Source: an uncultured Burkholderiales bacterium (GTDB taxonomy: Bacteria > Pseudomonadota > Gammaproteobacteria > Burkholderiales > Burkholderiaceae_A). Taken from it: a DNA stretch of 64,000 nt. The position numbers and the translations under genes are program-made. The stretch covers positions 1 through 64,000 of the forward strand of contig CALMJH010000041.1 of the NCBI GenBank assembly GCA_937864175.1. Direction: 5' to 3'. Shown here piece after piece: positions 48,813-57,600 of the stretch. Numbering within the stretch: the first letter of the stretch is position 1; every line of letters starts with the position of its first letter. The notes under the pieces are model-generated. The model had not been told where the DNA came from. It did not search any database and worked only from the letters and a program-made list of their open reading frames with translations.

Positions 48813-51230
48813 TTAATCCCGCCTCAGGGCCAGTCGATCCAAGTGCCAGAACCGTCGGGTCTGGGCGTGGATCGACTCCATGGTCAGAGATCCCGCTTGC
48901 CAGTGAAGGACCAGCCCCCCTTGCAGGTCGGTTCTGGCGATAGCCGCGCCTGCCGCCTGGCCCCGGGCTAAGACGTCTGCATGGGGATGGCCAAACCGGT
49001 TGCGGTACCCGGCCTGGACCACCAGCCAATCTGGCCGCAGCTGCTGCAGCCAGACAGCGCCCGACGAGCCCTTGCTGCCATGGTGGGCCGCCAAGACGAT
49101 GGTCTGGTCGCCAGCGCGAGCCTGCAGCCAGGGCTGGCGGGCCAGGATGTCGGCCTCCTGTGCGGTGGGGATGTCCCCGGTGAGCAAGAGCCGCCGACCC
49201 GCCTGGTCCCGCACCTCGACCACACAGGAATCTTCATTGCGGCCCAGCATGGGCTCTGCCCCGTCGTGCGCAAAGGGATGGACCACTCGAAAGACCACCT
49301 CGTCCCAGGTCCAGCTCTGGCCCGCCTGGCAGGCCTCCCAGGCCTTGAGCCCATGGTCGGTTGGCAGACTGGCCAAGACCCACCGGGGCTTGAAATGGTC
49401 GACGATCCACTGGGCACCACTGGCATGGTCATCGTCTTGGTGAGAGAGGACCAGCCCATCAACAGTCCGCAGACCCAGCCCCACCAGCTGGGCCGTGACA
49501 ATCCGCTCCGCGGCATGGCTAGCCCCCATCGAGGGGCCCGTGTCAAAAAGCAGACTGCGTTGGGCTGTCCGAACCAGAACCGACGAGCCCTGGCCTACAT
49601 CGAAGAAGTGGACCTGAAACTGGCCGGGCGGCGGTGCACTGGCCTGGCCGACCAAGAGCCCACAGAGACCCACCAGCCCCCACCAACGGTGACGACCCAG
49701 GCCAGCCTGAACCAGCAGAGCGGCTCCTAGACAGGCCGCAACGCCAGCCCAGAGAGGCGGTGCGGACCAGCGCAGACTGGCCAGAGGCCAATCGGCCATC
49801 CACCGCATCACGGACTGGAGTTGGGCAAAGACCTCGTGGCCAAGCCAGAGCAGGTCTGGCCACCCAAGACCATTGGCAAGGGTGCCCAGAAACGCCAGCG
49901 GCGTCACCACAAAGGTCACAACCGGAATGGCCAGGGCATTGGCCAGGGGGCCCACCAAAGAGACTTGCTGAAACAGAACGATGGTGAGCGGCGCCAGCCC
50001 GATGCTGATCGACCACTGGGCCCGCAGGGCCCCACGCCAGCCCCCAAGGCCAGAGGGCTGGGCAAACAGAATTGCAACGGCGAAAAAGGACAGCCAGAAG
50101 CCTGGGGCCAGGACTGCAGTGGAGTCCCAGACCATGAGGACCAGCAGCGTCAGGGCCAGCATGGGCCAGGGCCGGCCCTGTCCGCCGAGAAGAAGGCAGG
50201 CCGACAGAACGACGACCATGACGGCGGTGCGTTGGGCGGGGATGTTAAAGCCCGCAAGCAGGGCATAACCCAAGGCCGCCAGAGAACCCCCCACTGCCTT
50301 GGCCAATGGCCCCGGAATCCAGAGCCCCAGCCGAAGGGGTGGCCGAGAGAGAAGGCGCCAGAGCAGGCCAATGAGCCACCGGGCCATCAGAGCAAACATC
50401 GTGACGTGCATGCCAGAGATGGAGACCAGGTGGGAGATTCCCGTCAGGGAAAAGACACGCCAGTCGTCTGCCGAGATCGAGCCCTGGTCCCCCACCGTCA
50501 GACCCGCCAGCACCCCCCAGTAGGGCGCCGGCTGACCCGTCTTCGGAGACTCCAAAGCCTGACGGAGGTCCTCTCGAATGTGAAAGCGAAGCGCATCGAT
50601 GCGCCCCTGAAGACTGGGGGACTGGTCGAGTCGCTTCGGGGAGGCGCGTGGCAGAACGCTGCCCGACAGCATGATGCCCTTCTGGAAGAGCCAGGTCTCA
50701 AAATCAAAGCCGTAGCGGTTGCGAGACCCCGTCAGATTTCTGAGGCGCAGGGGGACCGACCAGACCTGCCCAGGCACAAGACTTGGCCACGGGCCCGTCT
50801 CAACCGGCCAAATGACCCAGAGCCGTGCGCCACGTCTTGCACCCTCCACCACGACCGCCTCGAGTTGAACCCAACGACGCCCCCGCTCGACCTGGATCGG
50901 TAGGTCCTGAATCTCCAAGACCAGCGTCTCGTCCACCGGTGGCGACTGGGCCTCAAGGCGATGAGAGAGACGGCCTTCCGACTGGACAGTGCCCCAGCCG
51001 ATGGCCAGAGGGGCCGCAGCCAGGGCGAGGCAAGACAGTGAGAGGCCAACACGGCCCGCGACGCCAGCCCTCGCCTGCGGCCATCGACGGCCTCGCCAGG
51101 CCACCAGAGCCATGACGGCGACCAGGGCCAGGCCTGCGGTAAGAAAGCCCATCGGATTGGGCAGACTGGTCTGCCCAAAGAGCCAGACCAGACCCAGCAG
51201 CCAGCCAAAGGCCAGTGCAAACCAGACCAT
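48813..51230 (-). CDS. comEC: ComEC/Rec2 family DNA-uptake channel protein
   Basis: An inner-membrane protein that passes single-stranded DNA into the cytoplasm during natural transformation. The 805 residues have an N-terminal DUF4131 region, a multi-span competence domain (ISHLVSISGMHVTMFALMARW, FNIPAQRTAVMVVVLSA) and a C-terminal metallo-beta-lactamase domain (VHFFDVGQGSSVLVRT, DTGPSMG, SHQDDDHASGA). It appears intact. It ends 8 nt from the convergent bdhA and starts 12 nt after tatD. Other competence genes are not in the window. Confidence 0.93.
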   Translation of the reverse strand: MVWFALAFGWLLGLVWLFGQTSLPNPMGFLTAGLALVAVMALVAWRGRRWPQARAGVAGRVGLSLSCLALAAAPLAIGWGTVQSEGRLSHRLEAQSPPVDETLVLEIQDLPIQVERGRRWVQLEAVVVEGARRGARLWVIWPVETGPWPSLVPGQVWSVPLRLRNLTGSRNRYGFDFETWLFQKGIMLSGSVLPRASPKRLDQSPSLQGRIDALRFHIREDLRQALESPKTGQPAPYWGVLAGLTVGDQGSISADDWRVFSLTGISHLVSISGMHVTMFALMARWLIGLLWRLLSRPPLRLGLWIPGPLAKAVGGSLAALGYALLAGFNIPAQRTAVMVVVLSACLLLGGQGRPWPMLALTLLVLMVWDSTAVLAPGFWLSFFAVAILFAQPSGLGGWRGALRAQWSISIGLAPLTIVLFQQVSLVGPLANALAIPVVTFVVTPLAFLGTLANGLGWPDLLWLGHEVFAQLQSVMRWMADWPLASLRWSAPPLWAGVAACLGAALLVQAGLGRHRWWGLVGLCGLLVGQASAPPPGQFQVHFFDVGQGSSVLVRTAQRSLLFDTGPSMGASHAAERIVTAQLVGLGLRTVDGLVLSHQDDDHASGAQWIVDHFKPRWVLASLPTDHGLKAWEACQAGQSWTWDEVVFRVVHPFAHDGAEPMLGRNEDSCVVEVRDQAGRRLLLTGDIPTAQEADILARQPWLQARAGDQTIVLAAHHGSKGSSGAVWLQQLRPDWLVVQAGYRNRFGHPHADVLARGQAAGAAIARTDLQGGLVLHWQAGSLTMESIHAQTRRFWHLDRLALRRD

Positions 51231-51242
51231 TGAGCGACTCGC

Positions 51243-52055
51243 TCAGTGGGTGTTGGAAGGGAGGGCGGAAGACGACGACCAGAGGCCGCCTGGTGGGCCC
51301 AGGACACGGGCTGCGTTTTGGCTAGTGGCACAGGCGAGCTCGGCAAACTCAAGGCCTCGACTGCTGGCGACAAACCGGGCGATCCGGGCTAGCTGGTGAG
51401 GTTCGTTCTGCTCGCCTTTGGCTAGCCAGGCCGGTGCAATGTCGGGACTGTCTGTCTCGAGCACCAGGCCCTGAAGAGGGAGGGTCTTCACAAGAGACTG
51501 CAGACGAGTCGCCCGAGAAAACGTAGAGGCGCCCCCAAACCCCAGACAGAGCCCCTGGTCGATGAGCCGACCGGCCTGGACGAGGCTGCCATTAAAGGCA
51601 TGGGCAATGCCGCGGTGGATGCCAATGCGTCTGAGTCCAGCACTGACTTGGTCGACCGCCGAGCGGACATGCAGGACGACGGGTCGGTTGAGGTCTCGGG
51701 CCAGCTTGAGTTGGGCGATGTAGAGGTCTTGCATACGGTCTCGGTTGAGATTGGGCACAAAAAAATCCAGCCCAATCTCCCCAATGCCAAGAAACTTGGG
51801 GTCGTCCTGGGCTGTCCAAGCCGCAGATTTCAGGATCTCCAAGGCATTGTCTTTCAGACAATCGACATAACAAGGATGCAGACCCAGGAGGTAGTAGACC
51901 GACGGATGGGCCCGAGCCAAGGCCGTCACCCGACCAAAATGCTCTGGACAGACAGCAGGCACCACAATTGCCGAGAGGCCTGCGTCCAGGGCTCTCTCAA
52001 CAGACCTTGCAGGGTCCGCTAGAAAGTCCAGATGGCAATGGCTGTCAACTAACAT
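51243..52055 (-). CDS. tatD: TatD family metal-dependent hydrolase
   Basis: A metal-dependent DNase-like hydrolase of the amidohydrolase superfamily. The 270-residue protein has MLVDSHCHLDFL (metal-binding His pair), IGEIGLDFF, VVLHVRSA, IAHAFNGS and the late LETDSPD, the metal sites of TatD/YcfH. It may belong to the YcfH rather than the TatD subgroup. Its ATG lies only 5 nt from that of the divergent DUF2062 gene. comEC follows downstream after 12 nt. Confidence 0.93.
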   Translation of the reverse strand: MLVDSHCHLDFLADPARSVERALDAGLSAIVVPAVCPEHFGRVTALARAHPSVYYLLGLHPCYVDCLKDNALEILKSAAWTAQDDPKFLGIGEIGLDFFVPNLNRDRMQDLYIAQLKLARDLNRPVVLHVRSAVDQVSAGLRRIGIHRGIAHAFNGSLVQAGRLIDQGLCLGFGGASTFSRATRLQSLVKTLPLQGLVLETDSPDIAPAWLAKGEQNEPHQLARIARFVASSRGLEFAELACATSQNAARVLGPPGGLWSSSSALPSNTH

Positions 52056-52060
52056 AACGA

Positions 52061-52642
52061 ATGCGCAAATTTATCAAAGCTCGTCTTCCAGATCAGAACA
52101 GTCTGGGCCAGGCCCGATGGTTTCGGTGGTTTGGGCCAGCCCTGCACCACCCAGGTCTGTGGAGACTCAACCGCCGGTCGGTCGCCGGTGGCGCATTTGC
52201 GGGACTCTTCTGCGGCCTGCTGCCTGCCCCGTTTCAGATGCTCTCGGCGGCTCTTCTGGCCTTGGTCTTCCACTGGAACCTGCCACTGGCTGTCTTCGTG
52301 ACCTTCTACACCAACCCGGTGACCTTTGTTCCACTCTATCTGATGAGCCTCTGGATTGGCCTGTGGATCTTTAGCGTCTTTGGCTGGCCTGTCGGAGAGT
52401 CCACCGCCACCACCAGCAGTTTCCCGCCTCCGCCAGATTTCGCGCTGAGTGCACCGGTGGAGTCCCTCCTGGCGCTGGCCAACTGGATGCTGGGCCTGGG
52501 ATGGCCACTGGTGGTTGGTGTGCTGGCCCTGGCCATGGGATTGGGTCTGTTGGGCTACCTGCTGGTCTGGTCTGTCTGGCCGATGATGGTTCACCGGGCC
52601 CGTCGCAGACGCCTTCAGAGGCCTAGAGCCCCGTCGGCCTGA
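52061..52642 (+). CDS. DUF2062 membrane protein
   Basis: A 193-residue DUF2062 family protein with no assigned biochemical function. The conserved N-terminal part reads WFGPALHHPGLWRLNRRSVAGGAF, followed by membrane segments around FAGLFCGLLPAPFQMLSAALLAL, a TNPVTFVPLY loop, and a C-terminal helix before the basic tail RRRRLQRPRAP. The start 5 nt from tatD fits the family N-terminus. The last 20 nt overlap the convergent lolD. Confidence 0.88.
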   Translation: MRKFIKARLPDQNSLGQARWFRWFGPALHHPGLWRLNRRSVAGGAFAGLFCGLLPAPFQMLSAALLALVFHWNLPLAVFVTFYTNPVTFVPLYLMSLWIGLWIFSVFGWPVGESTATTSSFPPPPDFALSAPVESLLALANWMLGLGWPLVVGVLALAMGLGLLGYLLVWSVWPMMVHRARRRRLQRPRAPSA

Positions 52643-53303
52643 GTTCAATGAGCCGGTCACACCGGCTGGCCAGGCGCTGGTCATGGGTTACCAAGACCAG
52701 GGCTGCTGATTGGGCCCGTACATGGGTCATCAACAACTCAAAGACCTGTTGGGCATTGGCCGCATCCAGATTGCCGGTGGGCTCATCTGCCAAGACCACC
52801 GCGGGCTCGGTGACGAGGGCTCGGGCAATCGCCACACGCTGACGCTCGCCACCAGACAAGGCGCTGGGCAGGTGGGTGAGCCGCTGCGCCAGACCCAACC
52901 GGTCCAGCAAGGACGCGGCCCGGGACTGGGCCTCGGCCTGCGGCACGCGAGCGACTCGCAGTGGCATGGCGACATTTTCTAGGGCTGTGAACTCATTGAG
53001 CAGGTGATGAAACTGGTAGACAAACCCAATCGACCGATTGCGCAGGCTGGTCCGTTGGCTGTCCGAGAGCTGACTGAGGTCACGGCCCTGCAGCAGGACC
53101 TGCCCCTGGCTGGCCGACTCCAGACCGCCAAGCAGCTGCAAGAGGGTGGTCTTGCCAGCCCCCGAGGGGCCCGTGATGGCCACCGACTCACCAGCCATGA
53201 CGTCCAGGTCGAAGTCGGCAAAGGGCACCACCAGACGCCCAGCATCCTCAAACCGGCGGCTGAGCCCGCGACAGGACAAGACCGGACCCATGGGCTTATT
53301 CAT
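52623..53303 (-). CDS. lolD: lipoprotein-releasing system ATP-binding protein LolD
   Basis: The ABC ATPase that powers release of outer-membrane lipoproteins from the inner membrane. The 226-residue protein starts at ATG 53303 (MNKPMGPVLSCRGLS). It has Walker A GPSGAGKTT, the LolD-typical YQFHHLLNEFTALENVAMPL, signature ALSGGERQR and Walker B VVLADEPTGNLD. The long upstream extension of the frame lies in lolC and is not used. It overlaps lolC by 8 nt and DUF2062 by 20 nt. Confidence 0.95.
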   Translation of the reverse strand: MNKPMGPVLSCRGLSRRFEDAGRLVVPFADFDLDVMAGESVAITGPSGAGKTTLLQLLGGLESASQGQVLLQGRDLSQLSDSQRTSLRNRSIGFVYQFHHLLNEFTALENVAMPLRVARVPQAEAQSRAASLLDRLGLAQRLTHLPSALSGGERQRVAIARALVTEPAVVLADEPTGNLDAANAQQVFELLMTHVRAQSAALVLVTHDQRLASRCDRLIELRPTGL

Positions 53304-54540
53304 ACCGCAGGGCCTGGGCCGGCTGAGTGGCTGCAGCACGGTAACTGGGATAGAGGGTGGACAAGAACGACAGCAGAATCGCCGTGATGGAAATCTGAAG
53401 AACGTCTGCAAGCCTGAGATCGGAGGGCAGTCGGTCGATGAGGTAGATGCCTTTGGGCAGCACCTGGAATCCAAAGAGGCGCTCAAAAAAGCCCACCATG
53501 ACATCGATCTGAAGGGCCCCAACCACCCCCAGCAGAGTCCCCACCGCGACCCCAAGCAGCCCAAGGCAGAGCCCCTGGGTCATAAAGATCAGCAGAATGC
53601 TGCGGGGCTGGGCACCCATGGTTCGCAGGATGGCGATATCGCCGCGCTTGTCCATCACGGTCATGACCAGCATGGAGACCAAGTTGAAGGCCGCCACCGC
53701 AATGATGAGCATCAGAATGATGAACATCATCCTTTTCTCTAATTCGACGGCGGCAAACCAGTTGCGATTTTCTTGCGTCCAGTCGCGAACCAGCAGTCCG
53801 TTCTCGAGACGCGAGGAGAGTTCGGCCGCAAAGCCTCGAGCCGCCTGCATGTCCTTGAGTCCAATTCTCAGACCTTCAGTGGCCTGATCCCGCAGAAAGA
53901 CACCGGCATCGCGGCGGTTCACAAAAACAAGGCTGCTGTCGTACTCGTAGTGACCCGAGGCGAAGAGGCCAGCCACCTGAAAAGATTTGGTCTTGGGCGT
54001 CAGACCGGCAGGCCCACCAGACAGATCGGCCACCACCAACTGAAACGAGTCCCCGAGACCAAGGCCAGTGGCAATGGCCATCTCTCGACCAATCACTGCC
54101 TGAAAGGCGCCCGGCTGCAGTCGCCCAATCTGGCCGGCCTGCAGATTGGCCAGCGTCGCGGTGACAGCGGGCTCGCTAGCCGGCTCAATGCCACGCAAGA
54201 GAACCCCTCGCATCTGGTCACCCACCGTTAGCATGGCCTGGCCGCTGACAAAGGGGGACACGGCAGATTGGAGGCTTGGCTGCGTCTGGGCCAGGGCCTG
54301 ACGAACCGACTGCCAGTCCCGGTTGGCATAGCCTGGAGACCGGACCTCTACATGCGGCAGCACGCCGAGCATGCGATCGCGGACCTCCGTCTGAAAGCCG
54401 TTCATGACCGACAAGACCATGATGAGCGCGGCCACGCCCAGGGCAATGCCCAGAGTCGCCAGGGCGGAGATGAAATTTACAAAGCCCCTGCCCCGACCCG
54501 CCCGGATGTAGCGCAAGCCCACTTGTATCTCGAAGATCAT
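53296..54540 (-). CDS. lolC: lipoprotein-releasing system transmembrane protein LolC/LolE
   Basis: A 414-residue permease of the Lol lipoprotein-sorting system. The N-terminal FEIQVGLRYIRAGRGRGFVNFIS leads into the first helix (TLGIALGVAALIMVLSVMNGFQ). A large periplasmic domain follows, then three C-terminal helices including IAVAAFNLVSMLVMTVMDKRGDIAILRTMGA. Only one LolC/E gene is beside lolD, suggesting it may pair with itself, as in species with a single LolC/E-type permease. A second copy elsewhere cannot be excluded. Confidence 0.93.
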   Translation of the reverse strand: MIFEIQVGLRYIRAGRGRGFVNFISALATLGIALGVAALIMVLSVMNGFQTEVRDRMLGVLPHVEVRSPGYANRDWQSVRQALAQTQPSLQSAVSPFVSGQAMLTVGDQMRGVLLRGIEPASEPAVTATLANLQAGQIGRLQPGAFQAVIGREMAIATGLGLGDSFQLVVADLSGGPAGLTPKTKSFQVAGLFASGHYEYDSSLVFVNRRDAGVFLRDQATEGLRIGLKDMQAARGFAAELSSRLENGLLVRDWTQENRNWFAAVELEKRMMFIILMLIIAVAAFNLVSMLVMTVMDKRGDIAILRTMGAQPRSILLIFMTQGLCLGLLGVAVGTLLGVVGALQIDVMVGFFERLFGFQVLPKGIYLIDRLPSDLRLADVLQISITAILLSFLSTLYPSYRAAATQPAQALRYE

Positions 54541-54646
54541 GGGCGCAGTGTGCCACAGGCCTTCGAGCCCTCCCTCAAGGGTCCTCTAGACCCCTCACGA
54601 GCGATGGGGACCACTGAAGATCGATGGGATTTGCGATACTCAATCC

Positions 54647-55828
54647 ATGGCAAAAATCTTGGCAAGGCTGCGACCCTCTGGCCCTACAAGGGCCCACGAG
54701 GAGTCCGACCAGGCCTGGTTGCAGGGTGAGGGCCATTGGGTCCTTGTCGCCGGAGCCCTTCGGCCCGCCCGACAGGCCCAACAGATTCTTCAGGTCCTCA
54801 CCAGACAAGGCTGGCTCCAAGGCCCCACGACACTGCCGGCCAGTGCCCTTCGCAGCATGGCCTGGATCCACCGAGAGGTCCGCCAGAAGGCGAGTGCCGT
54901 CGAATACACCAGCCTGCCCTATGCGGCTGGCCTCGTGCCGATCGTTCGAGCAGTCTGCAGGGCGAGACTCTGCCAAGGACTCACCGAGACCCATTTTCCT
55001 TGGGCTGCCTTGGCTGCTCTTGCCGACGGCCTGCAGCCCCAAGAGCACCAGACCGTGATTGCGCTGAGCCCTGCCCGGCTTGGCCTTGGCACCCAGCAGG
55101 TCGAGCTCCAGACCCAGGGCATTGGACTCGACGCAAGCCATCGGCCAGCCCTCGAAGACCTTGCGTCAGCCATGAACTCAGAGCTGGCCCTGGGCCGCAG
55201 TGGACAGCTCTATCTTCTGGCCAAAGACCCCCTGGATCTAGTGAGCTGCATGCCCGATCTGTTGGCAGGAGAGCATCTGCCCGACTTTGAGCCGTCGGGC
55301 CGTGATGCGAGCCTCTGGCGCCAGGCCGTCAACGTGCTTCAGATGTCCCTCTTTGAGGCCTCGCAGGACGATCCCCAGCAGGCCCAGACAGTCTGGCCCT
55401 GGGGAATCGGCAGCCTGCCCGCAGTCATGCCCACAGTCATGCCCGCGGTCTTGCCCCCTCCGACCGAGGCCCCACAGACCGGGCCCCTTGCCCTTCGAGG
55501 ACTTCAAGAGTGGCTTGCCAGCCTCGGCTACTCGCCGCGTCTTAGCCTTCAGAGCCCGCCAGTCCTGCAGGACCTCTGGCAGGAGACGTCTGTTGTTCAG
55601 TGGAGTCATGACTGGGCTAGCCTGATGACCCAGTGGGATGAGGCACAGGTCGACCGACTCCTGCTGGCAGATCGGTGGTGGTGCCGAAGCATTGGGCGAA
55701 CAAAGCACCAATGGTCCTGGCGTCGTCTCACTCAGGCTCGGCCCTGGCCGTCCCGAAGGCGTCCTGCCCGCGAGTTGGTAGAGGTCCTGCTGCAGTGCCT
55801 CTCGTTTGATGAGGACCTGGTGCCTTGA
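54647..55828 (+). CDS. uncharacterised protein translationally coupled to recJ
   Basis: A 393-residue soluble protein I cannot assign to a biochemical function. It resembles in position the poorly characterised, phosphoglycerate-mutase-like gene sometimes annotated upstream of recJ in betaproteobacteria; that link is from memory and not verified. Visible features are a central WPWGIGSLPAVMPTVMPAV segment with a 12-nt DNA repeat, a Trp-rich C-terminal half and no signal peptide or membrane helix. The TGA stop overlaps the recJ TTG start (TTGA), so the two are coupled. Confidence 0.72.
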   Translation: MAKILARLRPSGPTRAHEESDQAWLQGEGHWVLVAGALRPARQAQQILQVLTRQGWLQGPTTLPASALRSMAWIHREVRQKASAVEYTSLPYAAGLVPIVRAVCRARLCQGLTETHFPWAALAALADGLQPQEHQTVIALSPARLGLGTQQVELQTQGIGLDASHRPALEDLASAMNSELALGRSGQLYLLAKDPLDLVSCMPDLLAGEHLPDFEPSGRDASLWRQAVNVLQMSLFEASQDDPQQAQTVWPWGIGSLPAVMPTVMPAVLPPPTEAPQTGPLALRGLQEWLASLGYSPRLSLQSPPVLQDLWQETSVVQWSHDWASLMTQWDEAQVDRLLLADRWWCRSIGRTKHQWSWRRLTQARPWPSRRRPARELVEVLLQCLSFDEDLVP

Positions 55829-57594
55829 GCCAATTGCATTTTCGACGGCTGGTCGACCGCGAGGTCTGCGAGAAGAGCCAGGCTCAACTGCTTGCCGCGG
55901 GTCTGGATCCTGTGCTGGCACGCTGCCTGGCCAGCAGGCAGGTGACAGACGTGGAGTCCCTGGACACCAGCCTTGGACGACTGCCACCTCCTCGCCTCAT
56001 GAAACGACTCTCCACGGCTGCAGAGGCCATTGGACTGGCCATTGGCCAGGGGCAGCGGCTGCTGATTGCCGGGGACTACGATGCCGATGGCGCGACGGCC
56101 ACCGCACTGCTGGTCCAGGGCCTTGGCCGACTGGGCGGCACGGTGGACTTCGTGGTGCCCGATCGTTTTCGACTGGGCTATGGCCTGACGCCCGGGCTCA
56201 TCGATCAGTGGATGGACCAACGCCCCGACCGCCGTCCCGACTGGATCATCACCGTGGACAACGGCATCTCTGCCTTGGAAGGCGTAGCCCATGCCCAGTC
56301 TCTTGGCGTGAAGGTCCTGGTCACCGACCATCACCTGCCGGGAACGCAATTGCCAGACTGCCTGATCCTCAACCCGCAGCTCGGTGACGAGACCTTTCCC
56401 AGCAAACACCTCGCGGGGGTTGGCGTCGCTTTTTATCTGGTGATGGCCGTTCGGACCTGGATGGCCCAGCAGTCCCCAACGCCCCGTGAGATGCCCCGGA
56501 TTGATGACCTGCTGGCCCTGGTGGCTCTGGGAACCGTGGCGGACTTGGTTCGACTCGATGACCTGAATCGACGGCTCGTAAGCCAGGGGCTTGGCCGACT
56601 CCAGCGCGGCAGTTGCAGCCCCGGACTAACCGCCCTCTTTCAGGTGGCTGGGCGCGCTGTCGAGCAGGCCAGCGTCGACGACCTGGGCTTTCTCATTGGC
56701 CCGCGCCTGAATGCCGCAGGTCGTCTCACCGACATGACCGTGGGAATTCAATGCCTGTTGGCCAACAGCCTTGAGGAGGCCCTGCCCCTGGCCCACCAGC
56801 TCCAGGCCCTGAACCTTAGCCGACGCGAACAAGAGGCCAGCAGCCGAGCGCAGGCTATTGCCCTGGTTGAGCAGATGCCCGACCCCTCACAACGGTCTGG
56901 CCTGGTCCTCTTCGACCCGCGCTGGAACATCGGCCTGGTGGGGCTCATTGCCAGCCGCCTGAAGGACCAGTTCTACCGGCCCACCATCGTCTTTGGGCAG
57001 GCCGAGGAGGGCCTTTTGAGAGGATCTGGCCGCTCGATTCCAGGTATTCATCTAAGAGACGTCTTGGAACGCATCCATACCCAGCAGCCAGGCCTTCTGA
57101 TGACCTTTGGGGGACATGCCATGGCGGCTGGCCTGAGCCTGGCCAGCCAGAACCTGTCGGCATTCGAGGAGGCCTTTGAGCAGACGGTCCGCGATTTTGC
57201 CGATGAGCCCTCCCTCTTTGACAATGTTCTGCTGACCGACGGAGAACTGGAGCCCCATCACCACCAGCTGCGGACTGTTGAGCAGCTCAACCAGGTCATC
57301 TGGGGACAAGGCTTTCCAAGGCCTGTCTTTCGGAACCGTTTTCGCCTGGTCTCCTCCCAGCGACTCAAAGAAAAACACCTGCGCCTGGGGCTTCAGCCTC
57401 TTCAGAGTCCGGCCCACCGACTGACTGCCATCTGGTTTGATGCCCCCGCAAGCCTCGAGCAAGAACTGGAGCTGGCCTACGAACTCCAGATCAATGAATG
57501 GCAGGGACAGCGCAGCCTGCAACTGCTGGTCCGCGCTGCTCAGGCCCTGCCGAAACCCGATAAAATAACGGGTTCCCCGAATGAAGTGAGTTAG
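55825..57594 (+). CDS. recJ: single-stranded-DNA-specific exonuclease RecJ
   Basis: A 5'-3' exonuclease on single-stranded DNA in recombination and mismatch repair. The 589-residue product starts at TTG 55825. DHH-family metal motifs are present: GDYDADGATATALLVQGL, ITVDNGISA, VTDHHLPG and LALVALGTVADLVRL. The DHHA1 region has SGRSIPGIHLRDVL and TFGGHAMAAGLSL. It overlaps the uncharacterised gene by 4 nt and lies 6 nt before prfB. Confidence 0.95.
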   Translation: MSQLHFRRLVDREVCEKSQAQLLAAGLDPVLARCLASRQVTDVESLDTSLGRLPPPRLMKRLSTAAEAIGLAIGQGQRLLIAGDYDADGATATALLVQGLGRLGGTVDFVVPDRFRLGYGLTPGLIDQWMDQRPDRRPDWIITVDNGISALEGVAHAQSLGVKVLVTDHHLPGTQLPDCLILNPQLGDETFPSKHLAGVGVAFYLVMAVRTWMAQQSPTPREMPRIDDLLALVALGTVADLVRLDDLNRRLVSQGLGRLQRGSCSPGLTALFQVAGRAVEQASVDDLGFLIGPRLNAAGRLTDMTVGIQCLLANSLEEALPLAHQLQALNLSRREQEASSRAQAIALVEQMPDPSQRSGLVLFDPRWNIGLVGLIASRLKDQFYRPTIVFGQAEEGLLRGSGRSIPGIHLRDVLERIHTQQPGLLMTFGGHAMAAGLSLASQNLSAFEEAFEQTVRDFADEPSLFDNVLLTDGELEPHHHQLRTVEQLNQVIWGQGFPRPVFRNRFRLVSSQRLKEKHLRLGLQPLQSPAHRLTAIWFDAPASLEQELELAYELQINEWQGQRSLQLLVRAAQALPKPDKITGSPNEVS

Positions 57595-57600
57595 AGCGCC

